Below, in pieces: positions 51,029 to 61,086 of a DNA stretch of 64,000 nucleotides (position 1 is its first letter; each line of letters begins with the position of its first letter). The stretch is from Nicoletella semolina (GTDB lineage: Bacteria; Pseudomonadota; Gammaproteobacteria; Enterobacterales; Pasteurellaceae). The translations under genes and the position numbers were made by a program. The notes under the pieces are model-generated. The model saw only the letters and a list, made by a program, of their open reading frames with translations, searched no databases and was not told the DNA's origin. The DNA lies in NCBI RefSeq assembly GCF_004345745.1, contig NZ_SLXJ01000006.1, forward strand, positions 1 through 64,000, written 5' to 3'.

Positions 51029-52873
51029 TTAAATCCAAAGTTTGTTCACACGTTTACCGCCATATACCCAATTCACTAGCATTCGTGTCCCTGTGATAGC
51101 TGTAAACATTGAGATCATCACCCCTAATGCAAGTGTTACCGCAAAGCCTTTCACGGGTCCCGTACCTGCAGCATATAGAATGGCAGAAGTGAGAACAGTC
51201 GTTAAGTTTGAGTCAAAAATACTGGTAAATGCACCATTATAACCTTCGTGGATAGCTTGCTGAATCGAACGCCCATTTCGGATCTCTTCCTTAATACGCT
51301 CATAAATTAACACATTAGCATCAACAGACATGCCAACGGCTAACACAATTCCTGCAATACCAGGCATTGTCAAGGTTGCTCCAATTACCGACATTAATCC
51401 AATGGTTAATACAAGGTTTGCAAGTAATGCTCCCGTTGCGAACAATCCAAAGACCTTATAGTACACTACACAAAATAAGATCGTTAAACCCAGCCCAAGT
51501 AAACCTGCATTCATACCCTGAGCAACATTATCCGCACCAAGTGATGCCCCAATTGTGCGTTCCTCGACGATAACAATCGGTGCAATTAATGCTCCAGAGC
51601 GAAGAAGAACCGCAAGGTTTTGAGCCTCTGCTGGGCTATTAATGCCTGTGATTTGAAACTGACTACCCAAACGAGAACGAATTGTTGCTATATTAATGAT
51701 TTCTTCGTGGCGTTCTAGAATGACTTTGCCATTTGTATCACGCCGTCCAGAATCTTTAAATTCGCTATAAAGCGTTGCCATCGGTTTATCGATAGCACTT
51801 TTGGTCGCATTCGCCATTAAATCACCGCCAACACTGTCTAGATTAATACTGACTTGTGGCAAACCGTGATCATCTAAACCTGATGAGGCATTAATAATAT
51901 GTTCTCCACCCAAGACGGCTTTACGTAATAACAATGAAGGTACGCCATCACGATCATATTTCAATTCCGAATCAGCAGGAATAACGCCTCGTAAAGCAGC
52001 GTCCAAGTTGGCATTAATATTCACCATACGAAACTCAAGAGTTGCGGTTGCTCCCAAAATCTCTTTTGCTCTAGCGGTATCTTGTACCCCTGGTAATTCA
52101 ACAACAATACGATCTGCCCCTTGACGCTGAATAGTTGGCTCTGAAACGCCTAATTCATTCACTCGTTTACGCAAAATAGATAAATTCTGTGTAATTGCGG
52201 CATCACGAGAGTCGGCAAATCCTTGAGCAGATTGCTGAATACGAATAAGCGTAGGTGAAAGCTGATCGACTTCTAATGACGAATGCTGACGGCGAATTAA
52301 ACGCTGTGCTTTAGCTGCAATTTCACTGTCTAAAAACTCGACTTCAATTGCAAAATTTTCTGCTTTTTTGACCGCTTTGTATTGCAATTTTTCTTTACGA
52401 AATTCATTGCGTAATGAATCTTGGAGCTGCTCTTGCTGTTTGGTTAAGGCGGTATTCATATCCACTTCCATCAGGAAGCGAACACCACCACGCAAATCTA
52501 AACCACGTTTCATTGGCTCGCCGCCAATAGATGCAAGCCAATCAGGAGTGGCTGGTGCAAGATTAAGAGCAACAGAATAGTTATTACCTAATGCTTCTGC
52601 GATTTTTTCTTTTGCTGGAAGCTGTTGCTCATCTTTTTCAAGACGAACCAAAATTGAACCATTTTCAAGATGAACCGCCTTCGGCGTAATCTCTAAGGAT
52701 TTTAGTGCAGATTGCACCTGAGAGAGCGTTTCAGGTGTAGCCTGCTGACCACGAGTGGCAGAAATCTGAACGGACGGATCTTCACCATATAAATTTGGAA
52801 GGGCATATAAAGCACCAATGGCGATCACAAGGATCACCATTAGGTTCTTCCAAAGAGGGAAACGATTTAACAC
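51029..52873 (-). CDS. secD: Protein translocase subunit SecD
   Basis: A 614-residue membrane protein. It starts with a GTG (52871-52873) giving LNRFPLW like other SecD proteins, with AAGGGGA before it; the upstream TTG at 52891 has no ribosome site. Motif GLDLRGGVRFLMEVD, periplasmic P1 domain and C-terminal part with VGMSVDANVLIYERIKEEI are present. Acts with SecF and YajC as a proton-driven accessory to SecYEG. Confidence 0.95.
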   Translation of the reverse strand: MLNRFPLWKNLMVILVIAIGALYALPNLYGEDPSVQISATRGQQATPETLSQVQSALKSLEITPKAVHLENGSILVRLEKDEQQLPAKEKIAEALGNNYSVALNLAPATPDWLASIGGEPMKRGLDLRGGVRFLMEVDMNTALTKQQEQLQDSLRNEFRKEKLQYKAVKKAENFAIEVEFLDSEIAAKAQRLIRRQHSSLEVDQLSPTLIRIQQSAQGFADSRDAAITQNLSILRKRVNELGVSEPTIQRQGADRIVVELPGVQDTARAKEILGATATLEFRMVNINANLDAALRGVIPADSELKYDRDGVPSLLLRKAVLGGEHIINASSGLDDHGLPQVSINLDSVGGDLMANATKSAIDKPMATLYSEFKDSGRRDTNGKVILERHEEIINIATIRSRLGSQFQITGINSPAEAQNLAVLLRSGALIAPIVIVEERTIGASLGADNVAQGMNAGLLGLGLTILFCVVYYKVFGLFATGALLANLVLTIGLMSVIGATLTMPGIAGIVLAVGMSVDANVLIYERIKEEIRNGRSIQQAIHEGYNGAFTSIFDSNLTTVLTSAILYAAGTGPVKGFAVTLALGVMISMFTAITGTRMLVNWVYGGKRVNKLWI

Positions 52874-52898
52874 AATAAGTCCCCTTATCAAGGAAAAA

Positions 52899-53192
52899 TT
52901 AAAGAGATTTTAAAGAGCCTTTCGGCAAGACAGCAACAACAAAATCACGTTTTATCGTCACTTCGGTCGTATCATTGAGTGCAATCACAATATTATCATT
53001 GTCATTTGAAACTTTGCTAATTTTGCCAATTAAGCCACCGCTTGTCAGAACTTCATTCCCTTTAGCAAGACTGGCTAATAACTCACGTTGCTGCTTTTGG
53101 CGTTTTGCTTGTGGACGGTAGATCATAAAATAAAAAATTAAACCAAATATGACCAGAATAAAGATCATCTCCATTCCACCACCTTGTTGCAT
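52899..53192 (-). CDS. yajC: Sec translocase accessory protein YajC
   Basis: A 97-residue protein with one N-terminal membrane segment (IFILVIFGLIFYFMIYRP), the conserved RPQAKRQKQQ cluster after it, and a small beta domain (GNEVLTSGGLIGKI). Upstream gene of the yajC-secD-secF operon, with the usual tgt absent. AGGAG precedes ATG. Confidence 0.95.
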   Translation of the reverse strand: MQQGGGMEMIFILVIFGLIFYFMIYRPQAKRQKQQRELLASLAKGNEVLTSGGLIGKISKVSNDNDNIVIALNDTTEVTIKRDFVVAVLPKGSLKSL

Positions 53193-53420
53193 ATTAAGCT
53201 CCTATAAATTAAATAAAAGTGAAATAATCTTCTTAACCTGATGACTTTTCCTCTTGAAAAGAGCTAAGCCATAGCCTAGAAACCGCAATAAAATAGCATA
53301 AATTCAGCTATTAAACGAGAGAAAATTCAATACTCGAGAAAGATTTTCCGCTATGCAATAGGCAGTTTTGCTATAGAATAATACTCTGTCTAATCTATTA
53401 GCCTTTAAGAGGGAAGTTTA

Positions 53421-53972
53421 ATGAAAAAATTACTCACAATCACTTTAGGTGCATTTTTTGTAAACATTGCAGCAGCACATAACATTCAACTGAATACTTC
53501 ATTACCCACTGTTTCTGTAATTGAAGACGGCGAATTAGTTGCTTCAGACAATAACATCACCTATCGACCTTGGCAATCCACAAGCCTTATAGGAAAAGTA
53601 CGAGTGGTACATCATCTTGCTGGTCGCAGTAGTGTAAAAGCAAAAAATGAAGCACTCTTTGAAGCAATTAAAGCTTCTAATTTTGATAGAACTCGCTATC
53701 AAACCACTACAATTATCAATGCAGATGACGCAATTATTGCAACAGGAGCATTTGTCAAAAATAGTGCTGAAGATGGAAAACTGGCTAATGCACATAGCCA
53801 AGTTATCTTAGATCAAAATAGTACCGTCAAAAAAGCGTGGCAACTTAAAGAGAAAGAAAGTTTTATCGCTGTGCTTGATAAAAATGGCAAAGTACAATTT
53901 GTTTCTGAAGGAAAACTATCCTCTGAACAAATTCAAACTGTAATTAATAATGTAAAAGCATTATTGAAATGA
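53421..53972 (+). CDS. ytfJ: YtfJ-family periplasmic protein
   Basis: A 183-residue exported protein: signal peptide ending NIAAAHN, a thioredoxin-like fold lacking an active CxxC (GKVRVVHHLAGRSSVKAKNE), as in YtfJ of E. coli. Function unknown. GAGGGAAG precedes ATG. Convergent with yggT. Confidence 0.85.
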   Translation: MKKLLTITLGAFFVNIAAAHNIQLNTSLPTVSVIEDGELVASDNNITYRPWQSTSLIGKVRVVHHLAGRSSVKAKNEALFEAIKASNFDRTRYQTTTIINADDAIIATGAFVKNSAEDGKLANAHSQVILDQNSTVKKAWQLKEKESFIAVLDKNGKVQFVSEGKLSSEQIQTVINNVKALLK

Positions 53973-54028
53973 ATGATCTCAGGATTCGTCCATAAGTAAT
54001 TAAGTTATCACTGCCTTAGAAGCAGGCA

Positions 54029-54565
54029 CTACGCAATCACCCATAGTAAGCCAAATAATTTGTAAAATAGGTTGTTGAGCAAAATTAATGTGATGCCAAA
54101 TACCATAACGGATAAATCCAGCATACCTGTACGAGGCAATATTCTGCGGATCAATCCTAATACTGGCTCTGTAATTTGAGCAACGGTGTAATCTAAGGGG
54201 TGATTACCTTGTGTTATCCAGCTCATTAATGCTCGAATAATGGTGGTAAAAAAGAGAATCTGTCCGAAAGTCTTCATTATACCGAGTAACCCCACTAATA
54301 TTGCGACCGTTAAAGGCAAGTTGAGTAGTAATTTTTCTACGGTGAGTAGAATTAACGCCAGCAGCAATGCGGCAAAATTGATTCTTTTGAAATTGGAAAT
54401 CACTCGTTGTAGCGGTGAGATAAGTGGCGAGGTCATTCGGATTAGGCTTTGGGAGATAGGTAGCCTAGGATCAACACGGCAAAATTCCAGCCAAGTGCGG
54501 AGAATGAGAATAAACGTGATGAAACCAACAATAATAGAAACGATAGGAAGTAATATTTCACTCAT
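54029..54565 (-). CDS. yggT: YggT-family membrane protein
   Basis: A 178-residue protein with four membrane segments and two YggT repeats (RTWLEFCRVDPRLPISQSLI; MSWITQGNHPLDYTVAQITE). Family members help osmotic tolerance and cation uptake in E. coli, but the role here is unknown. An inverted uptake-signal hairpin separates it from yggL upstream on the same strand. Confidence 0.85.
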   Translation of the reverse strand: MSEILLPIVSIIVGFITFILILRTWLEFCRVDPRLPISQSLIRMTSPLISPLQRVISNFKRINFAALLLALILLTVEKLLLNLPLTVAILVGLLGIMKTFGQILFFTTIIRALMSWITQGNHPLDYTVAQITEPVLGLIRRILPRTGMLDLSVMVFGITLILLNNLFYKLFGLLWVIA

Positions 54566-54594
54566 AACAACTCTACTTACAAAGGGGAAAAGAG

Positions 54595-54645
54595 AGCGGT
54601 GAGATTGAGGGACATTTTGTAAAATTATCTGTCAATCTGACCGCT
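54595..54645. repeat. Inverted uptake-signal pair, probable terminator
   Basis: AGCGGTGAGATTGA (54595-54608) and TCAATCTGACCGCT (54632-54645) pair at 13 of 14 positions and enclose TTTTGTAAAATT. The two halves are facing uptake signals. It lies after yggL and before yggT. Confidence 0.8.
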
Positions 54646-54653
54646 TGTGGTGA

Positions 54654-54992
54654 TTAGGCGGTTGGGTAATCCCACCAAATATCAAATAATTCGCTGATTT
54701 CGATGTGTACCAGTCCATTGTTTTCTAACCAAATTTTCACTGTTTGGCGGTGTGACTCATCACATTTACCCAATTTTTCTAAACACACTAAACCTTCCCA
54801 TTGTAAGTAGCCACTACCTTCATAGGCTAAGCCATTAGGTTTGATGACTTCGTCAATGAAGCGGTCGATAGTACTATCAATCACATCGATCCCCGTTCCT
54901 TCAACAAATTGGAATTTGACTAAAAAGCCTAGCTCTTGGTATTCGCCTAAGTGCATTTTTTTGCGTTGTCTTGTGTTACGTTTAATCGCCAT
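54654..54992 (-). CDS. yggL: YggL-family protein (DUF469)
   Basis: A 112-residue basic then acidic protein beginning MAIKRNTRQRKKMHLGEYQE with conserved DSTIDRFIDEVIKPNGL and GKCDESHRQTVKIWL. Its E. coli homologue associates with 50S ribosomal subunits. ATG 54990-54992 with AGAGGA before it is chosen; the frame is open 36 codons further. Downstream of recB on the same strand. Confidence 0.88.
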   Translation of the reverse strand: MAIKRNTRQRKKMHLGEYQELGFLVKFQFVEGTGIDVIDSTIDRFIDEVIKPNGLAYEGSGYLQWEGLVCLEKLGKCDESHRQTVKIWLENNGLVHIEISELFDIWWDYPTA

Positions 54993-55092
54993 TTTGTATT
55001 TCCTCTTTTCAAAAGTGAACGTTATAGTAGCTGATTTTAATGGTAAAAGTAAATGAAAAGCTAGCAAAATCAAGCTTAAGTTTAAATCCAGT

Positions 55093-58000
55093 TCAATCAA
55101 ATAGTTTATCTAACGCTTCAACTAGCTCCGCACTCGGCTTTTCAAAAAATACCCCTTTATTTGGTTCGCCATTCATTCCTCGCAAGAAGAGATAGGCAAT
55201 GCCACCAACATCACGATCATAATCGTAATCTTGTTGTAAACGTGAACCTAAATAGCGATGCAATGCTAAAATGTACAGCAAATATTGTAAATCGTAACGG
55301 TATTTCCCCATCACTGTTTTCAGCTTCTCTGGCGTATAATCCTGTGCGAAGTAGCCAAGAAAATTAGATTTATAATCAATTAGATAGAACTTTCCGTGTA
55401 TTTTTACAATGCAATCAACGAAACCTCGCACAAATCCTTCAAGTTGTGGTAATTGCAAATCAGGCAGCTTTTGTGCAAGTACGCTGTACTTGTTAAGTAA
55501 TTGATTCAATTTTGGTAAGGCATTGACATTGCGTAAGCGTAAGTAGAATTGCCACTCGTTAAGTCGTTGAGTAGGATCGATTTGCGATAAGCTAAATGCA
55601 GGTTTGCCAAAAGGTGTGCGAGCAATTTGGCTGAACCAGTGTTGTAGAGGCTCGATCCATTCAGATGATAAACCCAGTGTAGCACAAAGCTGTGTAATGG
55701 CTTCCAATGCCAAGGGTTGGCGAAAATCCCAATGCTCAAGCAATTTATGCAGCAAAGTACCAACTTTAGTGCTATGTGGAAACAGATAAGGGCTATAAGG
55801 CTGCGAAACATTGTCAGGTTCAAGCACTGCAGTGGTATTCAATATCTGTTGAGCATATGTCTGTTGATAGTCGTAGTCTTGTCCATCATCTTGCCAACTC
55901 GTAAGCGGTGATTTATGAATGAAATTTTGCAACCGCTCATTTTGTGCTTGCAACGCACTGAAACTGGTTACTTGCCCTGTGGTTTTTATTTGTCCAGAAA
56001 ATTCTCGTGCTTGAATATTCGTAGTTTGGTATTGTTCAAGCTGTTGGGACACATTCTGCCTATCACTGACGGCTATTTCCAAATCTTCTGAGTCCTGTAA
56101 ATTTTCGGCTGCCTGTGAATCATCTATAAGCTGGCAGGGAATATTTTTCTGCTGAATGTAGTCTGCGGTTGAACAGCTCGGTGCAACCTGTTCAAATCGG
56201 ATCTCAGCATTGGTAAGCAAATAACTCATTGCACTCCAACCTGTCTCAAATTGAGTCGGTAGTAACATATTTAGCTGGTATTTTGCCCGTGTTATCGCCA
56301 CATAAAGTAAGCGAACATCTTCGGCGAATTCCGCTTGAGCTAATGCAGAATCAACTTCATCACTATGCCGCCCAAAATGCCAACGTTTCTGTTGCTGATG
56401 ATCGTGATAAGTTGTAATCAGTTGATTTTTCGTTAAATGGCTAGCCTTACCGACAAAAGGCAACCAAACAATGGAGTATTCTAGCCCTTTTGAGCCGTGA
56501 ATAGTGATAATCTTGATCAAGCTTTCTTCGCTTTCAAGCCGTAATGTCTGTTCGTCTTGCTGTCCATCTGGTTTATCCAGCTGCTGTTCATACCAACGTA
56601 GCAGTGCAAATTCATTTTCTGTGTTGCCCATTGCATTTTGTAACAATTCAGCTAAATGCAGTAAGTCTGTCATTCGTCTGTCTGCCAAAAGCGTGCTATG
56701 CATTCGCTCAATAATACCTTGCTGAATAAATAATTGATGCAACATTGGTAAAATGCCCTGCTGCTGCCAGATTTTATGGTATTTCACAAACGTATCAATC
56801 CAGCGATCCCACGCATTTTCGTCTTGTTTAAGCTCGAAAACTTGAGCCAAATCCAGCCCCCAGAGCTGCGTACCTAATGCACTCAACACCGCCGTTTGCT
56901 GGTAAGGATTTAAACAAGCTCTTAAAATAAAACGCAAATCTTGAGCTTCTTGGCTTTGATATACACTGCTTTTTTCAGATAAAAAAACCGATTGAATCTG
57001 CCGTGCTAATAAGGCTTGGCGAATGAGCGTAGCCTGTGTATGACTTCGTACTAAAATGGCAATATCTTGTGCTTCAAGCGGTCGCTTTTCGCCATTTTTT
57101 TGCACGCCTTTTGTATGATAATACAACGCTTCTGTTGCGGCCTTTTGTAATTGCTGCTGAATATGATATGCACAGCGTTCAGCCGCTTGCTGTTCATCAA
57201 ATGTAGGTTGTAGATAACAATTTACGCTTGCTTCACCACACAGCGGATTATCCGAGATCTTCGCCTGCACAGGGTGAAATTGAATGCCTTGATACACGAA
57301 GGGGCTATATGATGAGTTTGGAAATTGGAAAAGTGCATTCGTGAAATTAACGATATCGGCGGCAGAACGCCAATTTTGGGTGAGAGTTGCTTTATAACTC
57401 ACTTGGCTTGCAGCGGTGAGATAGGTAAAAATATCTGCCCCTCGGAATTTATAGATAGATTGTTTAGGATCACCAATCATAATAAATCCGTGAGTGGCTT
57501 TTTCTTGTGCAAGAAAAATTCGCTGAAAAATCTCATATTGCTCTTGGTTAGTATCTTGGAACTCATCGATCATTGCAAAAGGAAATAATGCTCGAATATT
57601 CGCAGCCAATGCTTCGCCTCGTTCAGCGTGTAAGGCCTGATGCAATGCACTCAAAATATCACCAAAACTTTTTTCTTTATGAGTGGCTTTGTAAGTCGAT
57701 AATGCTTGGCGTAAATGTTGTAAAAATTGATAACGTAATAACGCACTCAATTTTCCCTCAAATTGCTGTTGATAAGCGGTCAGTTGAGCCTCAATTTCTG
57801 CAAAATGCAAATGCTCAAGCGGTATCGCTCCCTCTTCCGCTTTTTCATTTAATGTTTGCTGACTAAAGCGAGATAAACTCTCTACAGGAAAATTATCTTG
57901 CTTGCCTGTTGCCCACAAATCAATTTCAGCTAACCAGTTAGCTAACCAACGCTGCTGATAAGAGCGGCGACTAAGCGATTTTTTTTCGCCTTTTTTATAG

Positions 58001-58761
58001 GTTTTAGCCAATTCTTGGTGGATCAGTGTAGAAATTTCGGCACAATGTGTCAGCCAATAAGTACGGCTGGTTTGCTGAAAATGTTGGTATTGGCGAATAT
58101 AGTCTGAAAAATCTTGCGTAATCCACAACTGTTCAGATGTCAGCGGTGGCAAAATGCCGTAGAGATAGGGCTTTACCAACTTGAGAGCAAATTCAGGATT
58201 TTTAAGCTCTTCTGCCACGATTTTTGTGGCATCAAAATCCAGTGGATAATAATACTTTCGCCACGTCTGCTCACTCAACATTCTGAGTAATTCATCTTCA
58301 TTGGTGTGCAATTCAATATCAAAACGTATGCCAGAATCAAACGCAAATTGAAACAGCATTTTCTGACAAAAGCTGTCAATAGTAAAAATACTGGCTAAAT
58401 CAATATCACGAGCGGCTAGTTTGAGACGTAATAACGCTTCGGGTAATCGCTGTTCAACTGCATAGTAGAGATCCAGCAAAAATGCATCATTTTCAAGTGC
58501 TTGATGGTTGCCCTGCTGGTATGCTGAAAACAAACGAGCAACGACAATGACTTTTTCTCGAATTCTATCTCGTAGCTCTTGGGTTGCCGATTTGGTGAAA
58601 GTAACCACTAAAATTTGCTCTACCATTAGGGGATCACAACTTACACCGAGTAATAACCGTAAATATAAATTTACTATCGTATACGTTTTACCTGTGCCAG
58701 CAGAGGCCTCAATGAGACAAGGTTGATTAAGCGGTAGCGTAAGCGGATCGAGCGTTTTCAT
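55093..58761 (-). CDS. recB: Exonuclease V beta subunit RecB
   Basis: A 1222-residue helicase-nuclease of RecBCD, which processes DNA ends for recombination. Walker A EASAGTGKTYTIV, motif II MIDEFQDTNQEQYEIF, GDPKQSIYKFRGADIF, ITIHGSKGLEYSIVWL and VAITRAKYQL mark the helicase; the C-terminal nuclease has VRGFVDCIVKIHGKFYLIDY with the Asp and the DYK motif. ATG 58759-58761 is chosen from homology (MKTLDPLTLPL). recC and recD are not next to it. Frame intact. Confidence 0.95.
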   Translation of the reverse strand: MKTLDPLTLPLNQPCLIEASAGTGKTYTIVNLYLRLLLGVSCDPLMVEQILVVTFTKSATQELRDRIREKVIVVARLFSAYQQGNHQALENDAFLLDLYYAVEQRLPEALLRLKLAARDIDLASIFTIDSFCQKMLFQFAFDSGIRFDIELHTNEDELLRMLSEQTWRKYYYPLDFDATKIVAEELKNPEFALKLVKPYLYGILPPLTSEQLWITQDFSDYIRQYQHFQQTSRTYWLTHCAEISTLIHQELAKTYKKGEKKSLSRRSYQQRWLANWLAEIDLWATGKQDNFPVESLSRFSQQTLNEKAEEGAIPLEHLHFAEIEAQLTAYQQQFEGKLSALLRYQFLQHLRQALSTYKATHKEKSFGDILSALHQALHAERGEALAANIRALFPFAMIDEFQDTNQEQYEIFQRIFLAQEKATHGFIMIGDPKQSIYKFRGADIFTYLTAASQVSYKATLTQNWRSAADIVNFTNALFQFPNSSYSPFVYQGIQFHPVQAKISDNPLCGEASVNCYLQPTFDEQQAAERCAYHIQQQLQKAATEALYYHTKGVQKNGEKRPLEAQDIAILVRSHTQATLIRQALLARQIQSVFLSEKSSVYQSQEAQDLRFILRACLNPYQQTAVLSALGTQLWGLDLAQVFELKQDENAWDRWIDTFVKYHKIWQQQGILPMLHQLFIQQGIIERMHSTLLADRRMTDLLHLAELLQNAMGNTENEFALLRWYEQQLDKPDGQQDEQTLRLESEESLIKIITIHGSKGLEYSIVWLPFVGKASHLTKNQLITTYHDHQQQKRWHFGRHSDEVDSALAQAEFAEDVRLLYVAITRAKYQLNMLLPTQFETGWSAMSYLLTNAEIRFEQVAPSCSTADYIQQKNIPCQLIDDSQAAENLQDSEDLEIAVSDRQNVSQQLEQYQTTNIQAREFSGQIKTTGQVTSFSALQAQNERLQNFIHKSPLTSWQDDGQDYDYQQTYAQQILNTTAVLEPDNVSQPYSPYLFPHSTKVGTLLHKLLEHWDFRQPLALEAITQLCATLGLSSEWIEPLQHWFSQIARTPFGKPAFSLSQIDPTQRLNEWQFYLRLRNVNALPKLNQLLNKYSVLAQKLPDLQLPQLEGFVRGFVDCIVKIHGKFYLIDYKSNFLGYFAQDYTPEKLKTVMGKYRYDLQYLLYILALHRYLGSRLQQDYDYDRDVGGIAYLFLRGMNGEPNKGVFFEKPSAELVEALDKLFD

Positions 58762-58851
58762 AATGAAATCAGTGTTTAAGAGAATAAATCTAAGCGAAGA
58801 TAAATGTGAAAAAATAGTTGAATGGTACATACACATTCGGCTAAAAAGCAA

Positions 58852-59301
58852 TTAGAAACGATAGGAGGCATTTGCCCCAAACGCATTACCTGCCACTTTG
58901 CTTTTCCCATATTTTAAGTTACTTCTGGTATATTCTGTTCCAAGCTCAATATCGTTAGATACTGCATATTTCACGCCCACACCGTAACCGATACCTTTAA
59001 CGCTCCCAATGTTGCTAACTTTGCTGATGTGATAATCCAGTTTGGCATCATTAAAAATTTTACTGCTGCCTAATTTGATTTTTCCTTCAATAAGACCGAC
59101 AAAATCGTGACCATAATCAATCCCATAATTCACAATTAAGTGAAGTCCAGTGGACTGTTTGCCTTGTAAATGGCTGTTTTTATATTTGATAGTGGTTAAA
59201 TCAAGCCCTGTTCCAATACTTGAGAAGGTTTGTCCCACAGGTGCAGCAAAGAGAGAACTTGACATAAACCCCATAAAAAGTGCGATAGTTAATCTTTTCA
59301 C
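58852..59301 (-). CDS. Small outer membrane barrel protein
   Basis: A 149-residue exported protein. GTG 59299-59301, behind AAAGGA, gives signal peptide KRLTIALFMGFMSSSLFAA. The mature part has alternating strands (STGLHLIVNYGIDYGHDFVG) and ends with FGANASYRF, terminal Phe as in outer membrane barrels. It resembles the opacity/OmpX-like group. It lies between recB and nrfD with no operon partner. Function unknown. Confidence 0.72.
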   Translation of the reverse strand: MKRLTIALFMGFMSSSLFAAPVGQTFSSIGTGLDLTTIKYKNSHLQGKQSTGLHLIVNYGIDYGHDFVGLIEGKIKLGSSKIFNDAKLDYHISKVSNIGSVKGIGYGVGVKYAVSNDIELGTEYTRSNLKYGKSKVAGNAFGANASYRF

Positions 59302-59448
59302 AGAAAATTCCTTTGAATAAACAAAGACGATCCACTTTAACATTTCTAGCTATTGAATAAAAGCAAGCAGTCAGATCTTGCAAAAATTTTGCAAAATCAC
59401 ACCGCTTGTTTGGTCTTTTTTAACCTTTGTTTTCTAATCAAGCTAAAG

Positions 59449-60405
59449 TCAGGCTATTGTGAGTTGTCCTGCATATAAAATAAAGTAACGTAAACAGACC
59501 ACGCCAATCAATGACGCAACCGCCATCACCACGATAAAGGCTTTATGGTGGTGATAGCGTGATCCGACAACAAGACTAGCAATTTGTGGTGAGCATAGTC
59601 CCACACCGACAACACCAACCCAAAAGATCATTCCCCAAAAGCCCGATAGAGCGTTATTGGCTGCAACCTCACTTTGTCCTCCAGCCATATACAACACCGC
59701 AAAGAAAATCACTAGCAAGATTATTTCTGCAGCTACCGTTGGACGTTCTATTTTATGCAAAAAATGTGCCTCATCGCTATGAGGGGTCAATCTTCCAACT
59801 GTTAAAATAGTAATCAATAACGTTGCAATACCTGACGATGTGCCTGAAGCGAGAAACAACCACGGCAATACCCGATTATTCAGCATTGGATAGCTGATTA
59901 AATCGGACAGTAAAAACCCTGTGTAAACGCCAAGTACGACACCAAGAAATAGCAAAAACCACTCAATTGGCTGAATGAACTTTGTAACGAATTGAATCCA
60001 ACGGTTAATAAAACTGAGCCTTGGTAAAAAACGGTTCAGTCGGTTGGCGATCAGATCTCGGAAAATAATCACAATCCACAAAAACATCACTGTCATATAG
60101 ACCTGAAACATCAGCACGCCCATCGACATCACGGAATTAAATTGATAATTAAACATCAAAAACCAAAATGTCCAAGGACGAGTCAGGTGGAAAATCAATA
60201 ACGTTAAACCAATAATCACTGCACTGGGGGCAATGATTGCTGTGCTGCGAATAATCCAATTTTCACTCGGATTAATTAGTTTTCGGCTTCGCTTGTAAAG
60301 CAACGCCAATATCGTTGTTCCTGAAGCCACGCCGAGTAAAAATAGGTAAATAGCAATAGTTGAATCCCACACAAGGTTAGGCGTTTGAAATGGTACTTGA
60401 TTCAT
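59449..60405 (-). CDS. nrfD: NrfD quinol-oxidising membrane subunit
   Basis: A 318-residue polytopic protein of the NrfD/PsrC family with eight to nine membrane segments (FLLGVASGTTILALLYKRSR; FLASGTSSGIATLLITILTV). It takes electrons from menaquinol and hands them to NrfC. Its ATG directly follows the nrfC stop (TAGATG) with GGAGG before it. Last gene of nrfABCD. Confidence 0.94.
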   Translation of the reverse strand: MNQVPFQTPNLVWDSTIAIYLFLLGVASGTTILALLYKRSRKLINPSENWIIRSTAIIAPSAVIIGLTLLIFHLTRPWTFWFLMFNYQFNSVMSMGVLMFQVYMTVMFLWIVIIFRDLIANRLNRFLPRLSFINRWIQFVTKFIQPIEWFLLFLGVVLGVYTGFLLSDLISYPMLNNRVLPWLFLASGTSSGIATLLITILTVGRLTPHSDEAHFLHKIERPTVAAEIILLVIFFAVLYMAGGQSEVAANNALSGFWGMIFWVGVVGVGLCSPQIASLVVGSRYHHHKAFIVVMAVASLIGVVCLRYFILYAGQLTIA

Positions 60406-61086
60406 CTAAGCCTCCTTCAATTTGAATGGGATATGATACAAGTTAGGCTCTGTACCTAGCGGCACTTTAGTGCGGTAAGTTTCGTTTTCTCGAATCTTTA
60501 CCGACAGCGCACTGTTTGGATCATTTAAATCACCAAAGGTAAGTGCTTTCGTTGGACAAATCTCCACGCAGGCAGGCTGTTTACCCTCTGCTAAATTTGT
60601 ATCACGACAGAAATTACATTTATCCGCAGTTTTTCTCTCTGGGTGGATAAAACGTATTCGATAAGGGCAAACCGCAATACAATATTGACAGCCTACGCAT
60701 AGATCAGGATTGACATCAACGATACCTGTTGCTTTATCAATAAATGACGCTCCTGTTGGGCAAACACTCACGCAAGGTGCATTTGTACAATGTTGGCACG
60801 ATTGGCGGAAAAATTCATATTGCACATTAGGAAACTCACCGTAAGGCTGACTACGGATAATTTCAAGGCGAGAAACCCCTTCAGGGACGTGGTTCGTTTC
60901 ACGGCAAGCGTCCATACAAGCAGTACAGCCAATACACGCTTGTTCGTCGTGCAACATGGCGTAACGAATTGGTTTTTTTTCATTCTCAGGATCTAAGGCT
61001 ATTGAGTGGGTAGCAAGCCCTGTGGTACCTGCTAGGGCAATAAATGCACTCGCTCCAGAGACGAAATCTCGGCGGGAGCAACTCAT
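60406..61086 (-). CDS. nrfC: NrfC iron-sulfur protein
   Basis: A 226-residue periplasmic ferredoxin with four 4Fe-4S sites: CIGCTACMDACRETNHVPEG, CQHCTNAPCVSVCP, CVGCQYCIAVCP and CNFCRDTN with CVEICP. The N-terminus MSCSRRDFVSGASAFI is a twin-arginine export signal. It passes electrons from NrfD to NrfB. The start overlaps the nrfB stop (ATGA). Confidence 0.95.
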   Translation of the reverse strand: MSCSRRDFVSGASAFIALAGTTGLATHSIALDPENEKKPIRYAMLHDEQACIGCTACMDACRETNHVPEGVSRLEIIRSQPYGEFPNVQYEFFRQSCQHCTNAPCVSVCPTGASFIDKATGIVDVNPDLCVGCQYCIAVCPYRIRFIHPERKTADKCNFCRDTNLAEGKQPACVEICPTKALTFGDLNDPNSALSVKIRENETYRTKVPLGTEPNLYHIPFKLKEA

